DNA of 59,627 nucleotides from Acidimicrobiia bacterium (GCA_003231645.1 QIIW01000142.1:1-59627), one strand, 5' to 3'; counted from the stretch's first letter, positions 16,985 to 27,424 are shown. Translations and numbers: made by a program. Notes: generated by a model from the letters alone, not told the origin.

Positions 16985-17998
16985 TCACTGCGGGTCGATC
17001 TCGTCGATCGTGACGGGTCGGCCCTCGCGGTGGGACTTCCACGCGGCAAGGCCGAGCACCAGCGGCGCACGCCCGTGGGAGCCGTCGACCGGGCTGGGAG
17101 ATCCAGATGTGAGAGCGGCGGCGAACTCGCGCCATTCGTGGATGTAGCTGGTGGTGTAACGCTCGAGGAAGAAATACGGGAGCGGAGCGGAGTGACCCCC
17201 GAAGCGGTCGCTTCGAATCGTGGTGGAGACGCGCGGATTGTCGGATATCGCCATACCGGCGGAACCGAACACCTCGACCCGTTGGTCGTAGCCATAGACC
17301 GCCTGTCGGCTGTTGTCGATCGTGGTGATGGTGCCGTCGGCATGGGTCATGACCACGACGGCAGTGTCGATGTCACCGGCCTCACCGATGGCAGGATCAA
17401 TCCGAACGCCGCCCACGGCATGGACCTCGACCACCTCGGAGCCGGTGACGTAGCGGGCCATGTCGAAGTCGTGAATGGTCATGTCGAGGAAGATCCCACC
17501 CGACGCCTCGATGTACGAGATCGGCGGCGGTGCGGGATCGCGACTCGTGATCCGAACGAGGTGGACATCGCCGATCGAGCCGTTGCGCACGGCCTCGGCC
17601 ACCGCGCGATGACTCGGATCGAACCGGCGATTGAAACCGACCTGCAGAAAGGTGCCGGTGTCGGCCACCGCGGCCAACGCCCGGTCGACCTCGGTGAGGT
17701 CCTGTGACAGTGGTTTTTCGCAGAAGATCGCCTTGCCGGCACGTGCCGTGCGGATGATGAGATCGACGTGGGTGTCGGTGCTGGTGCAGATGGCGACGGC
17801 GTCCACCGAGGCGTCGTGGAGAATCTCGTCGACCGAGCCGGCGGCCGTAGTACCGAGTTCGGAAGCCACCTCGGCGGCTGAGGATCCGAAGACGTCGAAC
17901 ACCGGGCCGAGTTCGACGCCGTCGACGTGGCGCGAGATCAACCCGGCGTGCATCGAACCGATGCGGCCGCATCCCAGAACGGCGACTCTGATCGTCAT
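16985..17998 (-). CDS. iolG: Inositol 2-dehydrogenase (Gfo/Idh/MocA family)
   Basis: NAD-dependent oxidation of myo-inositol to scyllo-inosose, the first catabolic step. 337 residues: Rossmann motif VLGCGRIGSMHAG (7-19), CEKPLSQDL with the catalytic Lys, and the C-terminal alpha/beta domain with GGIFLDMTIHDFDMARY, whose Asp/His pair is typical of IolG. ATG 17998 overlaps the SDR stop (ATGA). Last gene of the leftward inositol operon. The family is broad, but this context makes IolG the best call; the gene at 20731-21903 is the alternative candidate. Confidence 0.88.
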   Translation of the reverse strand: MTIRVAVLGCGRIGSMHAGLISRHVDGVELGPVFDVFGSSAAEVASELGTTAAGSVDEILHDASVDAVAICTSTDTHVDLIIRTARAGKAIFCEKPLSQDLTEVDRALAAVADTGTFLQVGFNRRFDPSHRAVAEAVRNGSIGDVHLVRITSRDPAPPPISYIEASGGIFLDMTIHDFDMARYVTGSEVVEVHAVGGVRIDPAIGEAGDIDTAVVVMTHADGTITTIDNSRQAVYGYDQRVEVFGSAGMAISDNPRVSTTIRSDRFGGHSAPLPYFFLERYTTSYIHEWREFAAALTSGSPSPVDGSHGRAPLVLGLAAWKSHREGRPVTIDEIDPQ

Positions 17999-18858
17999 GA
18001 GTCGTCCTTCGGCTCGTTGATCTGTGGCGGCACCGGGGCTTCGCCGGCGCCGAGCACCGATTGGTCATAGTCGATGCAGGCACCGGTGAGCATGCCCGAC
18101 TCGTCGGTGGCGAGATGGGCGATGGTGCGGGCGATCTCGGCTGTTTCGATCAGACGCCCGAATGGTCGGGTGGCCGATGCTCTCTCGAGCCAGCCGTCGG
18201 TGGCGCCGTGGAAACGTCGCTGCACGATGTCTTCGGCCGGCGTGTTCATCCAACCCGGGTTGAGCAGGTTCACCCTGATTCCCTGGCGCATCAGTTGGTA
18301 GGCGAGATTGCGGGTCATGGCCACCAGAGCGGATTTCGATGATGAGTACGCCAGCAACTCAGGGGCACCACCGTGTCCGGCCACTGATCCGATCATCACG
18401 ACCGAACCGCGTACCCCGAGGTCACGCATGAGAGCGACCGAACCTTGGGTGATCAGGGCCGGTCCTCGTACGTTGACCATCAACATCTCTTCCCAAAGCT
18501 CGGGGGATGCATCCCAGACCGTTCCCCTTGCTGTTGCCGCGGCGCAGTTCACGACGGCATTCGGGGCGCCGAAGTGTCGTGCCACCGTCGAGACGGCCGA
18601 GTCGCAACCCTCGGGTGTGCCGACATCGGCGCTTACGAAAACGGCCCGACAGGTTGCGGTGGACAGCTCCGATGCCGCGGCTTCGCCCTTGGCGGTATCG
18701 CGGCCGACGAGGACGAGTCCCCGGGCCCCCCGGGCTCGTAGCGCTTCTGCCACTGAGCGTCCGAGCCCCTGTGACCCGCCGGTGATGAGGCCCACGCCGC
18801 CTCGAAAGGTAGGGGCCGTCGCCACTGCGGCAATGGTGGTATCGGGCATGGTCACCAT
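17995..18858 (-). CDS. SDR-family oxidoreductase of the inositol cluster
   Basis: Classical short-chain dehydrogenase, about 287 residues. NAD(P) motif LITGGSQGLGRSVA, NCAAATARG in place of NNAG, the catalytic Ser in GSVAGHGGAPELL, and Tyr/Lys in AYSSSKSALVAM. Three in-frame starts lie together: ATG 18858, GTG 18855 (overlapping the iolD stop as GTGA) and ATG 18849; I list the longest. Coupled to iolD upstream and iolG downstream, so it probably oxidises or reduces an inositol isomer or inosose (inference). Confidence 0.88.
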   Translation of the reverse strand: MVTMPDTTIAAVATAPTFRGGVGLITGGSQGLGRSVAEALRARGARGLVLVGRDTAKGEAAASELSTATCRAVFVSADVGTPEGCDSAVSTVARHFGAPNAVVNCAAATARGTVWDASPELWEEMLMVNVRGPALITQGSVALMRDLGVRGSVVMIGSVAGHGGAPELLAYSSSKSALVAMTRNLAYQLMRQGIRVNLLNPGWMNTPAEDIVQRRFHGATDGWLERASATRPFGRLIETAEIARTIAHLATDESGMLTGACIDYDQSVLGAGEAPVPPQINEPKDDS

Positions 18859-20699
18859 CCGATCCGTTGGTCGGTCTTGTGTTGGTCGAGTTCCCGGCGG
18901 GCGGCGATCACCGCGGTGCGATCTGACACCTCGGGGACGCCGACTTCCCAGAAAATGCCGCCTTCGGTCCACGAATGAGGGTCGGTGCGTATGGAGATGA
19001 CATAGGTCCGGTCGGCGGCCCGAGCGCGTCCGAGTGCCTGCTCGAATTCGTCGATCGTGGCGACCGTCTCGCTGAGACAGCCCTGAGCGGCGGCCAGTGC
19101 GGCAAAGTCGACGTGGATCGGCTCGACCACCTTGGCGTCGGCGATGAGGTTGTTGAACGGCACACCGCCCTGGTTGACCTGAAGGCGATTGATCACGGCG
19201 AATCCACCGTTGTCGCAGATGATCACGATCATCTTGTGCCCCGACAGCACGGAACTGTAGAGGTCGCTGTTGAGCATCATGGTGGAGCCGTCACCGACGA
19301 GGACGATCACCTCATGGCCGGGATGAGCCATCTTGGCCCCCCAGCCGCCGCTGATCTCGTAACCCATGCAGGAGAAGCCGTATTCGCAGTCGAAGCTGTT
19401 GAGTTCGTCGGTTCGCCAGCCGTTGTTGAGTTCACCCGGTAGCCCTCCCGCCGCGGCGACCACGTAGTCGCCCGGCTGTTGGCTCCGGTCGACGGCGCCG
19501 ACCACCTGGGCGTAGGTCGGCTCGCCGGCGGTGTCGATGGGTGAGGCGATCTCGTCGATGTAGCGGTGGTATCCGGCTACTTCGGTGGCCGATGTCCGCG
19601 ACCAGGACGGCTCCGCGTGCCAGTCCCCGAGCGCCGCCGACAGATCACGCAGGCCATCTCGGGCGTCACCGATGAGGGCAAGTGAGCGGTGTTTCACGGC
19701 GTCGAACCGAGCGGTGTTAAGGCCGATGATGACGGCTCGTTCATTTCGAAACGCCGTCCAGGAGCCGGTTGTGAAGTCGCCCAAGCGGCAGCCGATCGAC
19801 AACACCAGGTCGGCCTGGGCCGCCAGGTTGTTGGCCGACTCGCAACCGGTGACTCCCAGCGGACCGCCATAGAGCGGGTGGTGGACCGCGATACTGGCCT
19901 TGCCGGCCATGGTCTCCACCACCGGGATTCCGTGGGCCTCGGCGAAGCGGGCCAGCTCCTGCTCGGCGAACGAGTAGTGGACTCCGCCGCCGGCGACGAT
20001 GATCGGCTTTTCCGACGCGGCGATTGCCGCGGCCGCCGCGGCCAACTGGTGTCGGTCCACCCCCGGGCGCTCCAGACGGTGGATCACCCGGTCGAAGAAG
20101 ACCACCGGAAAGTCGAAGGCCTCGGCTTGCACATCCTGAGGCAATCCCAGGAACACCGGCCCGCAGTCGGCCGGGTCGAGCAGGGTGGACACGGCTTGGG
20201 GCAGGGTCTGAAGGAGCTGCTCGGGGGCCATGATCCGATCCCAGTAGCGAGTGACCGCCCGGAAAGCGTCGTTGACCGTGGTCGATGGTGAACCGAAGTG
20301 CTCGACCTGCTGGAGTACCGGGTCGGGGATGCGGCCGGCGAACGTATCGCCTGACAGCAACAGGACGGGCAGGCGGTTGGCCATGGCGACACCGGCCGCG
20401 GTGACCATGTTGGTCGCACCCGGTCCCACCGATGTGGTGGCCACCATCACCTGGCGACGGCGCTTGGCCTTCGCGTAGGCGGTTGCCGCGAGCGCCATCC
20501 CCTGTTCGTTCTGGCCACGCCAGGTGGGGAACTCGTCCTTGACCTCCTCCAGCGCCTGGCCGAGGCATGTGACGTTGCCGTGTCCGAAGATCGCGAAGAC
20601 GCCGGCGAAGAGAGGGACCTCCGCGCCGTTGATCACCGATCGTTGTGCCATCAGGAATCTGACGATGGCCTGGGCGGTTGTGAGTCTTGTCGTTTTCAT
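18852..20699 (-). CDS. iolD: 3D-(3,5/4)-trihydroxycyclohexane-1,2-dione hydrolase
   Basis: Thiamine-diphosphate enzyme that opens the ring of the diketo intermediate to 5-deoxy-glucuronate. 615 residues, the usual IolD length. N-terminal TPP domain with FAIFGHGNVTCLGQALEEVK and the WRGQNEQGMALAATAYAKAK block typical of IolD, central domain, then the C-terminal TPP/Mg motif VLVGDGSTMMLNSDL...VIICDNGGFAVINRLQ. ATG 20699; the Gfo/Idh gene ends 31 bp upstream. Confidence 0.96.
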   Translation of the reverse strand: MKTTRLTTAQAIVRFLMAQRSVINGAEVPLFAGVFAIFGHGNVTCLGQALEEVKDEFPTWRGQNEQGMALAATAYAKAKRRRQVMVATTSVGPGATNMVTAAGVAMANRLPVLLLSGDTFAGRIPDPVLQQVEHFGSPSTTVNDAFRAVTRYWDRIMAPEQLLQTLPQAVSTLLDPADCGPVFLGLPQDVQAEAFDFPVVFFDRVIHRLERPGVDRHQLAAAAAAIAASEKPIIVAGGGVHYSFAEQELARFAEAHGIPVVETMAGKASIAVHHPLYGGPLGVTGCESANNLAAQADLVLSIGCRLGDFTTGSWTAFRNERAVIIGLNTARFDAVKHRSLALIGDARDGLRDLSAALGDWHAEPSWSRTSATEVAGYHRYIDEIASPIDTAGEPTYAQVVGAVDRSQQPGDYVVAAAGGLPGELNNGWRTDELNSFDCEYGFSCMGYEISGGWGAKMAHPGHEVIVLVGDGSTMMLNSDLYSSVLSGHKMIVIICDNGGFAVINRLQVNQGGVPFNNLIADAKVVEPIHVDFAALAAAQGCLSETVATIDEFEQALGRARAADRTYVISIRTDPHSWTEGGIFWEVGVPEVSDRTAVIAARRELDQHKTDQRIGW

Positions 20700-20730
20700 C
20701 GATGGCTCCTTGCGACCCTGGAGGAGCGGG

Positions 20731-21903
20731 TCAGTTCTCGGAGAGGCGGGTGACCGTCTCCCAGTGTTCGCTGCGCCACGACCGGATCAGCGCGTCCTGG
20801 ACACTCACGTAGTCGACGGCCTCGGCGAATCCGGGCTCGTGTCGGCGACCGGCAGCCACCGACGACATGAACTCGTAGTCCTCGATGACCTTCATGTCCT
20901 CGTAGCCGATGGCGTTGGCGTCGCCAGGTACGAAATGGCCGTGGTAGGGGTAGCGATCGCCGGCATAGACCGTGGTGTAGCCCCTGGCCCGGTCGCCGGT
21001 GAGGAAGAGTTTCATCTCGTTCATGGTCTCAAGGTTCCACATGAGCGAGCCCTTGGTGCCGTAGATTTCGAAGGCGTTCTGGCTCTCGGGGCCGATGACC
21101 GAGCGCGACGCCTCGAACACGCCGCGCACCCCGCCGGCGAATTCGACCAGGGCGGCGAAATAGTCTTCGTTCTCGACCTTGCCGGTGGGGTCACCCGGCT
21201 GACCGCGGTCGTAGTGGGTGCCGCCCTCCTTGGGCAGTGGGCGGTCGGTGATGTTGGTGTGTCCGGTTCCGACCACCCGGGAGATCGGTCCGACCAGCAT
21301 GTGGGCGAGGTCGATCGAGTGGCTGAGGATGTCGGTCGTGACGCCGTAGCCGGCCTGGTCGTGCAGAAATCGCCACGACAGGAGGCCCAACGGGTCGGCT
21401 CCGTACATCGAGAAGAACCGTCCGCGGTAGTTGGTGATCTCACCGAGCTCACCGGTCTCGATCAACTGTTTGGCGTATTGCACGAGCGGCGCCCAGCGGT
21501 AGTTGTAGCCCACGCCGGTGATTACGCCGGCGGCCCGGGTGGCCGCTTCGATTCGCACGGTCTGCTCGGGGGTGCCCCCGACCGGCTTCTCACAAAAGAC
21601 ATGCTTCCCGGCGGCGGCGGCGGCGGTCGTGAGCTCCTCGTGGAGCATGTTCGGAGCGCAGATGCACACCACGTCGATGTCGGGGCACTCGATCACCTCG
21701 TGCCAGTCCGCGGTGCCCGACGCAAAACCGAATGAGTCGATCCCGTCGGCGACGCGGGCCGCCACGCTGTCGGAGATCATCACCAGATCGATGTCGTAGG
21801 TACGTTCCGGGAACAGGGTCGGGATGCGGATGTATGAACGAGTGTGGGCCTGTCCCATCCAGCCGAAGCCGATGACGCCGACGCCGATTCGCCTACGAGC
21901 CAA
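20731..21903 (-). CDS. Second Gfo/Idh/MocA dehydrogenase of the inositol cluster
   Basis: NAD(P)-dependent sugar or cyclitol dehydrogenase, 390 residues: VIGFGWMGQAHTRSY Rossmann loop, HVFCEKPVGG with the catalytic Lys, and C-terminal substrate domain (YGVTTDILSHSIDLAHMLVG). It is longer than IolG and only distantly alike, so it may handle scyllo- or another inositol isomer, or inosose. I chose TTG 21903 because AGGAGG ends 7 bases upstream; the TTG six codons earlier would place that site inside the gene. Lies between iolB and iolD. Confidence 0.87.
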   Translation of the reverse strand: MARRRIGVGVIGFGWMGQAHTRSYIRIPTLFPERTYDIDLVMISDSVAARVADGIDSFGFASGTADWHEVIECPDIDVVCICAPNMLHEELTTAAAAAGKHVFCEKPVGGTPEQTVRIEAATRAAGVITGVGYNYRWAPLVQYAKQLIETGELGEITNYRGRFFSMYGADPLGLLSWRFLHDQAGYGVTTDILSHSIDLAHMLVGPISRVVGTGHTNITDRPLPKEGGTHYDRGQPGDPTGKVENEDYFAALVEFAGGVRGVFEASRSVIGPESQNAFEIYGTKGSLMWNLETMNEMKLFLTGDRARGYTTVYAGDRYPYHGHFVPGDANAIGYEDMKVIEDYEFMSSVAAGRRHEPGFAEAVDYVSVQDALIRSWRSEHWETVTRLSEN

Positions 21904-21948
21904 TTCGGCTCCTCCTCGCAATGATCTTGGTTGGAAGTTGATGGGTCT

Positions 21949-22851
21949 TCAGGAGGTGGGCTCGGTCGTGAGTCCGGCCGCGGTGGTCATGGGGCAGCGA
22001 GGGTCGGTTGTCATGTCGGCCCACGTGTCGCGCACCCAGTGGTGGGCGGGATCGTCGCAGAAGGCCATCGAGCGATCCTCGTTGGGCCCCGCCAACACGT
22101 TGAGGTAGTACATGGTGTAGCCGGGAGCGGCGATGCAAGGGCCGTGGTAACCCCTCGGAATCAGGAACACGCTGCCGTCGCGCACGGCCACGTTCTGGTC
22201 GATCTCGCCGTCGGGGGTGTAGGTGCGATGTATTCCGAAACCCTCGGATGAATGATCGGTGGTGCCGGCCCGCCCGATGCGGAAGTAGTAGATCTCCTCG
22301 TTGTTGACGAGGCACTCGGCCGAATCGTCGTGTTTGTGGGGCGGATACGACGACCAGTTGCCGTCGGGCGTGAGCAGCTCCACGCACATCAGCTTGTCGG
22401 CGTGGCCCCATACCGTCGGGCTGAGAAAGTTGGTGACCTGCCGGGTGGCCGGACCGGCGCCACGGACTTCGATGGAGACACCGTCGGCCGGTCCGTATTT
22501 CGGGGTGAGCCTGCGAGCAGCCTTGGCCATGCAGAGGGCGAACTCGCCACCGTCGGGACTCTCGATGGTGAACTCACAGTCCACCGGCACGTAGGCGAAA
22601 TCGGTGACACGGGCGAATACCGACTCTCGCCCTTCGAGCTCGAACGAGTGACCTTCGCAGTCGACGACGGCGCTTCCGGACAACGGCAGGACGGCCATCT
22701 CGTAGGGGCCGGTCTCGATACGGCGGGCCAAGCCGGGATCGAGGTGCACGACCCTGAGTCCCGCGTGTTTCCAGCCGGCCTGCTCGGGTGTGAGCATCAC
22801 CGGGTCGGCGCCCTCGCAAAGCGACCCGGCCGGGTAGTGGAGATCTCGCAT
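21949..22851 (-). CDS. iolB: 5-deoxy-glucuronate isomerase
   Basis: Isomerises 5-deoxy-D-glucuronate to 5-dehydro-2-deoxy-D-gluconate, the substrate for IolC. 300 residues, bicupin fold; the metal-binding cupin region reads SSYPPHKHDDS and later RGYHGPCIAAPGYTMYYLNV, both characteristic of IolB. ATG 22851 overlaps the stop of the preceding barrel-protein gene (ATGA), so the genes are coupled. Confidence 0.96.
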   Translation of the reverse strand: MRDLHYPAGSLCEGADPVMLTPEQAGWKHAGLRVVHLDPGLARRIETGPYEMAVLPLSGSAVVDCEGHSFELEGRESVFARVTDFAYVPVDCEFTIESPDGGEFALCMAKAARRLTPKYGPADGVSIEVRGAGPATRQVTNFLSPTVWGHADKLMCVELLTPDGNWSSYPPHKHDDSAECLVNNEEIYYFRIGRAGTTDHSSEGFGIHRTYTPDGEIDQNVAVRDGSVFLIPRGYHGPCIAAPGYTMYYLNVLAGPNEDRSMAFCDDPAHHWVRDTWADMTTDPRCPMTTAAGLTTEPTS

Positions 22852-23738
22852 CAGTTGCCTCCGTGGACTATTTCGGCCGCCGTGGCCACCGCCGTGGCCA
22901 CGTCACCGTCGGGTGGGTAGAGCAGGCTGCGTCCCACGACCAGACCGCGGACGTTGGGAACCGCCATGGCACGGCGCCACGAGTCGAAGGCAGTCGCGGA
23001 ATCCGGACCCGGAGCACCACCGAGGATCAGAGCCGGCAGGGTCGTGGCGGCCATCACTTTCTCGACCCTGTCGGTGGACGGCAGTTTCAGCCAGGTGCGG
23101 GCCGACGTGTTGCCCAGAGCGGATGCCACGCCGACGCAGCGGATCAACTCGTCATCGGACTTGTCGAGCACGGCCCGGCCGCCGATGCTGGTATAGGGCA
23201 ACGGTTCGATCATCGCCACCAGACCGGCGGCGGCGAGTTCGGTCACGAACCGAGCGCAGGACACGATGGTGTGACGACAGCGAGCGTCGTCGGGGTCGAT
23301 CCGAAGAAGCATCTTGCCCCCGTCGAGACGGTGTCGGACGATCGACTCGACATCGTGACCGGTGAGCTGATCGTCGAGTTCCCACGTCGTGCCCTGGAGG
23401 CCGCTGCGATTCATCGAGCCGATCACGACCTTGTCGTGGAGCGCGTCCAGGAGTACGAGCTCGTCGAGTACGTCCGGGGTGGCCATCACGCCGTCGACAC
23501 CGGGGTCGGCCAGTGCGGTGACCAGTCGATCGAGCAGAGAACGTCGGTCGGCCATGGCCAACGGTTCGACGCCCACCCCAACAGCCCGGCGGGCGGGATG
23601 GTCGGCGGCCACGATGAACGTCGAGCCGTCCGATGCCAGTAGAGGCCGGGCCTGGCGTGACGCATACGCGGCGAAGATCCGATCGGGGGCGGTGGCTCTG
23701 GTCTCCAGCAGGGTGGCCCACCGGGTATCGGTGATCAC
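22851..23738 (-). CDS. Barrel aldolase of the inositol cluster (Cgl0158 family)
   Basis: 295-residue class I aldolase-like (beta/alpha)8 protein, the type found in actinobacterial iol clusters (Cgl0158 family, recalled from family knowledge). Features: FIVAADHPARRAVGVG near the N-terminus, DGVMATPDVLDEL, GGKMLLRIDPDD, MIEPLPYTS, and the C-terminal phosphate-binding strands LILGGAPG and GLVVGRSLLYP. It sits between iolC and iolB and probably cleaves the kinase product to dihydroxyacetone phosphate and malonic semialdehyde in place of IolJ (inference). GTG 23738 overlaps the iolC stop (GTGA). Confidence 0.83.
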   Translation of the reverse strand: MITDTRWATLLETRATAPDRIFAAYASRQARPLLASDGSTFIVAADHPARRAVGVGVEPLAMADRRSLLDRLVTALADPGVDGVMATPDVLDELVLLDALHDKVVIGSMNRSGLQGTTWELDDQLTGHDVESIVRHRLDGGKMLLRIDPDDARCRHTIVSCARFVTELAAAGLVAMIEPLPYTSIGGRAVLDKSDDELIRCVGVASALGNTSARTWLKLPSTDRVEKVMAATTLPALILGGAPGPDSATAFDSWRRAMAVPNVRGLVVGRSLLYPPDGDVATAVATAAEIVHGGN

Positions 23739-24685
23739 GACAGCACCTCTTCGATCTCGGCGAGGGTGGGCATGGCGTCCGAGCACATCAGGCGTCCGGC
23801 CACGATCGATCCTGCGGCGTTGGCGTAGCGGACGATCCGCTCGGGCTCCCAGCCCTCGAGCAGGCCATGGCAGAGGCTGCCACCGAAAGCGTCGCCCGCA
23901 CCGAGACCACACACGACCTCGACTCTCACCGGTGCCACGACGGCCCGGGCCTCGGCACTGGCGACCAGCACACCCTCGCCGCCCATCTTCACGACGGCGA
24001 GCTCGACACCCGACTCGAGCATCAGGTCGGCGGCGGTGTGTGGATCCGAACTACCCACCGCGACCGCGCACTCGTCGCGGTTACCCACCGCGACCGTTGC
24101 GTGCCGGACAGCCGCACCGATGTGCTCGGCGGCTTGTTCGACCGAGGACCAGAACATCGGTCGGTAGTCGAGATCGAGCACGGTGTGGCGGGACCGACCC
24201 CGAGACTCGAGCGCCTTCATGGTGGTCGACCGGCTGGGTTCTTCGGCAAAACGCGATCCGGTTGCCCAGAACAGTGGGACCTCGACGATGGCGTCGAGAG
24301 GGAGGTCGTCGAGGGTGAGGTCCATCTCGGGGCCGCGTGGTTCGCGGTAGAACCAGAGCGACGGCTCCTCCGGTGGTACCAGTTCACAGAACACGACCGG
24401 CGTCAGCAGGTCGGGGTGGGTCGACACGAATGCGTCGTGCACCCCGAAACCGCGGAGCGCGTCGCGGACCGCGATGCCGAAGGCGTCGTCGCCGACCTTG
24501 CCGATGAGTGCGGCTCGACGGCCCAGTCGGGCGGCAGCCACCGCGACGTTCGTGGGGCTGCCGCCGATGGCCTTGCGAAAGCTGGTGACGCCCGAGAGTG
24601 TGACGTTCGACTGCTCGGGATAGAGGTCGATGCCCGAACGGCCGATGGTGAGGATCTCGAGATCGCCAAGTGCGAAGGGCTCCAT
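23735..24685 (-). CDS. iolC: 5-dehydro-2-deoxygluconokinase
   Basis: PfkB/ribokinase-family kinase phosphorylating 5-dehydro-2-deoxy-gluconate. 316 residues. It begins with the IolC-like segment ILTIGRSGIDLYPEQ, then GGSPTNVAVAAARLG (sugar lid and substrate loop), LDLDYRPMFW typical of IolC, and the ATP-binding and catalytic-Asp motif CGLGAGDAFGGSLCHGLLEG. ATG 24685, 8 bp after the transporter ATPase stop; its own stop overlaps the aldolase start. Confidence 0.95.
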   Translation of the reverse strand: MEPFALGDLEILTIGRSGIDLYPEQSNVTLSGVTSFRKAIGGSPTNVAVAAARLGRRAALIGKVGDDAFGIAVRDALRGFGVHDAFVSTHPDLLTPVVFCELVPPEEPSLWFYREPRGPEMDLTLDDLPLDAIVEVPLFWATGSRFAEEPSRSTTMKALESRGRSRHTVLDLDYRPMFWSSVEQAAEHIGAAVRHATVAVGNRDECAVAVGSSDPHTAADLMLESGVELAVVKMGGEGVLVASAEARAVVAPVRVEVVCGLGAGDAFGGSLCHGLLEGWEPERIVRYANAAGSIVAGRLMCSDAMPTLAEIEEVLS

Positions 24686-24692
24686 GGTGGGC

Positions 24693-25469
24693 TCACGCGC
24701 CTTCCAATTCGTGGGTGAGCTCCTCCAGTTCGGCTCCGCCTGCCATCATCGTGACGAGTTCCTCTCGCGTGATCTCGTCCTTGGCGAAGTTGCCGAGCGA
24801 CTGACCTCGATTGAGAATCATGAAGCGGTCGCCGACCGGCCACGCGTGGTGCGGGTTGTGGGTGATGAAGATCACGGCGAGGCCCCGCTGACGGGCGGCC
24901 ACGATGTACTTCAGAACCATGCCCGACTGTTTGACACCGAGGGCCGAGGTCGGCTCGTCGAGAATGAGAACCTTGGCCCCGAAGTAGGCCGCCCGGGCGA
25001 TGGCCACCGATTGACGTTCCCCACCGGAGAGGGTGCCAACCGTTTGTTCGGTGTCGCGGATGTCGATGCCCATCTTGGCCATTTCTTCCTTGGCGACGGT
25101 CTTCGCCTTGTCGATGTCGATCCAGGAGATGGGACCGAGGCTCTTGGTGGGCTCGGAGCCGAGGAAGAAGTTCCGCCATACCGACATGAGCGGAACCATC
25201 GCCAAGTCCTGGTAGACGGTGGCGATTCCCATGGCGAGGGCGTCGCGAGGCGAGTCGAAGCTCACCTCCTTGCCGTCCATTCTCAGGGTGCCTTCGCTCT
25301 GACGATGCGCCCCGGCGAGGATCTTGATGAAGGTCGACTTGCCGGCACCGTTGTCGCCCAGCACGCATGTGACCTCCCCGGAGTCGACCGAAGTGGTGAT
25401 GTCGTGAAGGGCGTTGATGTTGCCGTAGAACTTGGAGATGCCTTCGATTTCGAGGGTTGGTGCGGTCAT
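24693..25469 (-). CDS. Sugar ABC transporter ATP-binding protein
   Basis: ATPase that powers uptake through the adjacent permease. 258 residues with a single nucleotide-binding domain: Walker [10 protein letters not shown] (38-46), Q-loop VYQDLAMVP, signature LSGGERQ (147-153), Walker [13 protein letters not shown] (167-178), His switch ITHNPHH. Most RbsA/XylG-type proteins carry two such domains; this one has one, like FrcA, so it should act as a homodimer. ATG 25469 overlaps the permease stop (ATGA). Confidence 0.95.
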   Translation of the reverse strand: MTAPTLEIEGISKFYGNINALHDITTSVDSGEVTCVLGDNGAGKSTFIKILAGAHRQSEGTLRMDGKEVSFDSPRDALAMGIATVYQDLAMVPLMSVWRNFFLGSEPTKSLGPISWIDIDKAKTVAKEEMAKMGIDIRDTEQTVGTLSGGERQSVAIARAAYFGAKVLILDEPTSALGVKQSGMVLKYIVAARQRGLAVIFITHNPHHAWPVGDRFMILNRGQSLGNFAKDEITREELVTMMAGGAELEELTHELEGA

Positions 25470-27358
25470 CGGGAAGCCTCCGCCTTCTCGCGGATGAGAT
25501 TGTTGGCGATCACCGCCAGAAGCAGGATCCCCCCGAGGAACACGAACCGCCAATCGGAGTTCCATCGCGAGAATGGAATTCCCTGTTTCGCGATCGCCAT
25601 GATCACCGCTCCGATCGCTCCGCCGAAGGCCGAGCCGTATCCGCCGGTGAGCAGGGTACCGCCGACTGCCGCGGCGATGATGTACTCGAACTCGAGCCCG
25701 TCGCCGGTTCCCGATTGGAGGGTGTTGAGACGGAACGCGAGTAACAATCCGACCAGCCAGGCAGCCACCGCCACGATCATGAACAACTGGGTCTTGGTGC
25801 GGGCCGCCGGCACACCGACCTGGCGAGCGGCATCCTTGTTTCCGCCGACGGCGAAGGTCCAACTGCCGAACCTGGTGCGCCCGAGAACCCACGTGGCCAG
25901 TACGGCGACCCCGACGAACCACAGGATCCTGACACTGAACTTGGTCGGACTGATTCCCGCCGCGATCTCGGCGTTGGTGGTGAACAAAAGCCTGAGAATC
26001 ACGCCGATCGTGATGGCGATCAATCCGCCTACGGCGAGCACTCCGCCCAGACGATCGGCAGCGTGGTCGGGGAAACGACGCTCGACATGGGTGGCGGTGG
26101 AGATCGCCCAGGATACAAGGAGTGCCGCCCCGACGAGGAGGACGACGAAAACCACTCCCCGGAATTTCTGTGACACCGATTCGGACTTGATGAGAAATGC
26201 CAGGATGGCAAGGGTCGCGGCCAGGGTCGCCAGCAAGACAGCCTTGGAGGTCGGGCCGGCCACGCCGCCTCGACGGACGGCGATGACCATGTAGGTGAGG
26301 CCGGCGGACGTGAGACCGACGAACAGCATGGCTCTCAGGCCCTGCTCGGTCACGAGGAATGCAAGTTCCTTGGTCGAGCTGGGATCGAAGATGAGCGAGG
26401 AGATGATGCCGGCCGCGACAAGACCCAGCCCGATGCCGAGGGAGCTCCTGGCGTCGGACGGCAGTGACAAGCCCGCCCACGTCGGCCTCGACTCGAAACG
26501 CCAGAGCCCGTATCCGAAGAATCCGACGAGGATCGACGTACCGATTACGAGGCCGGCCCCCCAGTTGCTGGCGGAACTGTCGGCGACATGCATGAAGACG
26601 ACCCCGGCCACTCCGCCGGCGAGCCCGCCGACGAACAGGACCGCGCCCTTCGGATCGAACACCTTCCTGCGTACGTAACTCAGTTCATGAACGGCGATCG
26701 TCACGGCTGTGAACCCACCGATGATCCCCGCGGTATAGATGAAATCCCGGCCGCCGAACTGATGATCGTTGCGCTGCCACTCGGAGGCGAATATCTGCCG
26801 CCAGAACCCGTAGCCAGAACCCTCGTTGATACGGCCGACTTGGATCTGATCGACGATTAGCTTGGAGAATCCGAGCTTCGAACCCTTGAGAATGAAGAAA
26901 CTGCCGAGGGTGACGATGAAGCTGGGAAGCCTCAGGCGCTCCACCATCGTTCCGTTGAACCAACCGAGGCCCAACGCCAGCACGAGGCTGATCGGAATGG
27001 CCACGAAGAGGCTCAGCCCGGCGCCGCCCATGGCGCCGACGTTTTTCACCATCAGAATCGTGACGATCCCCAGGGCACCGGTGGCGGCACCGGCCGACAG
27101 GTCGAATTCTCCGCCGATCATGAGCATCGACACCGCCACCGCCATGATGCCCAGGGTCGCCGATACATCGAGAATGCTGGAAGTTCCGCCGACTGTTCCG
27201 AATGGGATCGCGACGGCCCAGAAGAAAATCCAGATCGCTATCGTGCCGATGATCGCGCCAATCTCGGGACGAATCAGCAGGCGTTGGAACACGCCGCGAT
27301 AAGCGAGCCTCTCGTCGCCGATCGTGTCTGGCCTCGCTGTGATGTCAGCGGTATCCAA
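25466..27358 (-). CDS. Sugar ABC transporter permease with a large central insert
   Basis: Membrane channel of the RbsC/FrcB family (BPD_transp_2), probably for inositol. 630 residues, nearly twice the usual 320-350. Residues 35-170 match the normal N-terminal half ([35 protein letters not shown]), and residues about 470-628 match the normal C-terminal half ([39 protein letters not shown]). Between them, about 205-470 holds several extra hydrophobic helices with no family counterpart that I recognise. There is no frameshift; the frame is continuous. Hairpin 27425-27476 precedes it. Confidence 0.92.
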   Translation of the reverse strand: MDTADITARPDTIGDERLAYRGVFQRLLIRPEIGAIIGTIAIWIFFWAVAIPFGTVGGTSSILDVSATLGIMAVAVSMLMIGGEFDLSAGAATGALGIVTILMVKNVGAMGGAGLSLFVAIPISLVLALGLGWFNGTMVERLRLPSFIVTLGSFFILKGSKLGFSKLIVDQIQVGRINEGSGYGFWRQIFASEWQRNDHQFGGRDFIYTAGIIGGFTAVTIAVHELSYVRRKVFDPKGAVLFVGGLAGGVAGVVFMHVADSSASNWGAGLVIGTSILVGFFGYGLWRFESRPTWAGLSLPSDARSSLGIGLGLVAAGIISSLIFDPSSTKELAFLVTEQGLRAMLFVGLTSAGLTYMVIAVRRGGVAGPTSKAVLLATLAATLAILAFLIKSESVSQKFRGVVFVVLLVGAALLVSWAISTATHVERRFPDHAADRLGGVLAVGGLIAITIGVILRLLFTTNAEIAAGISPTKFSVRILWFVGVAVLATWVLGRTRFGSWTFAVGGNKDAARQVGVPAARTKTQLFMIVAVAAWLVGLLLAFRLNTLQSGTGDGLEFEYIIAAAVGGTLLTGGYGSAFGGAIGAVIMAIAKQGIPFSRWNSDWRFVFLGGILLLAVIANNLIREKAEASR

Positions 27359-27424
27359 TGCGCTCCCCCATCTTGGGCTGGACTGTCAGAGGTCGAATCG
27401 GCCGGCGATCGACACACGGACCGC

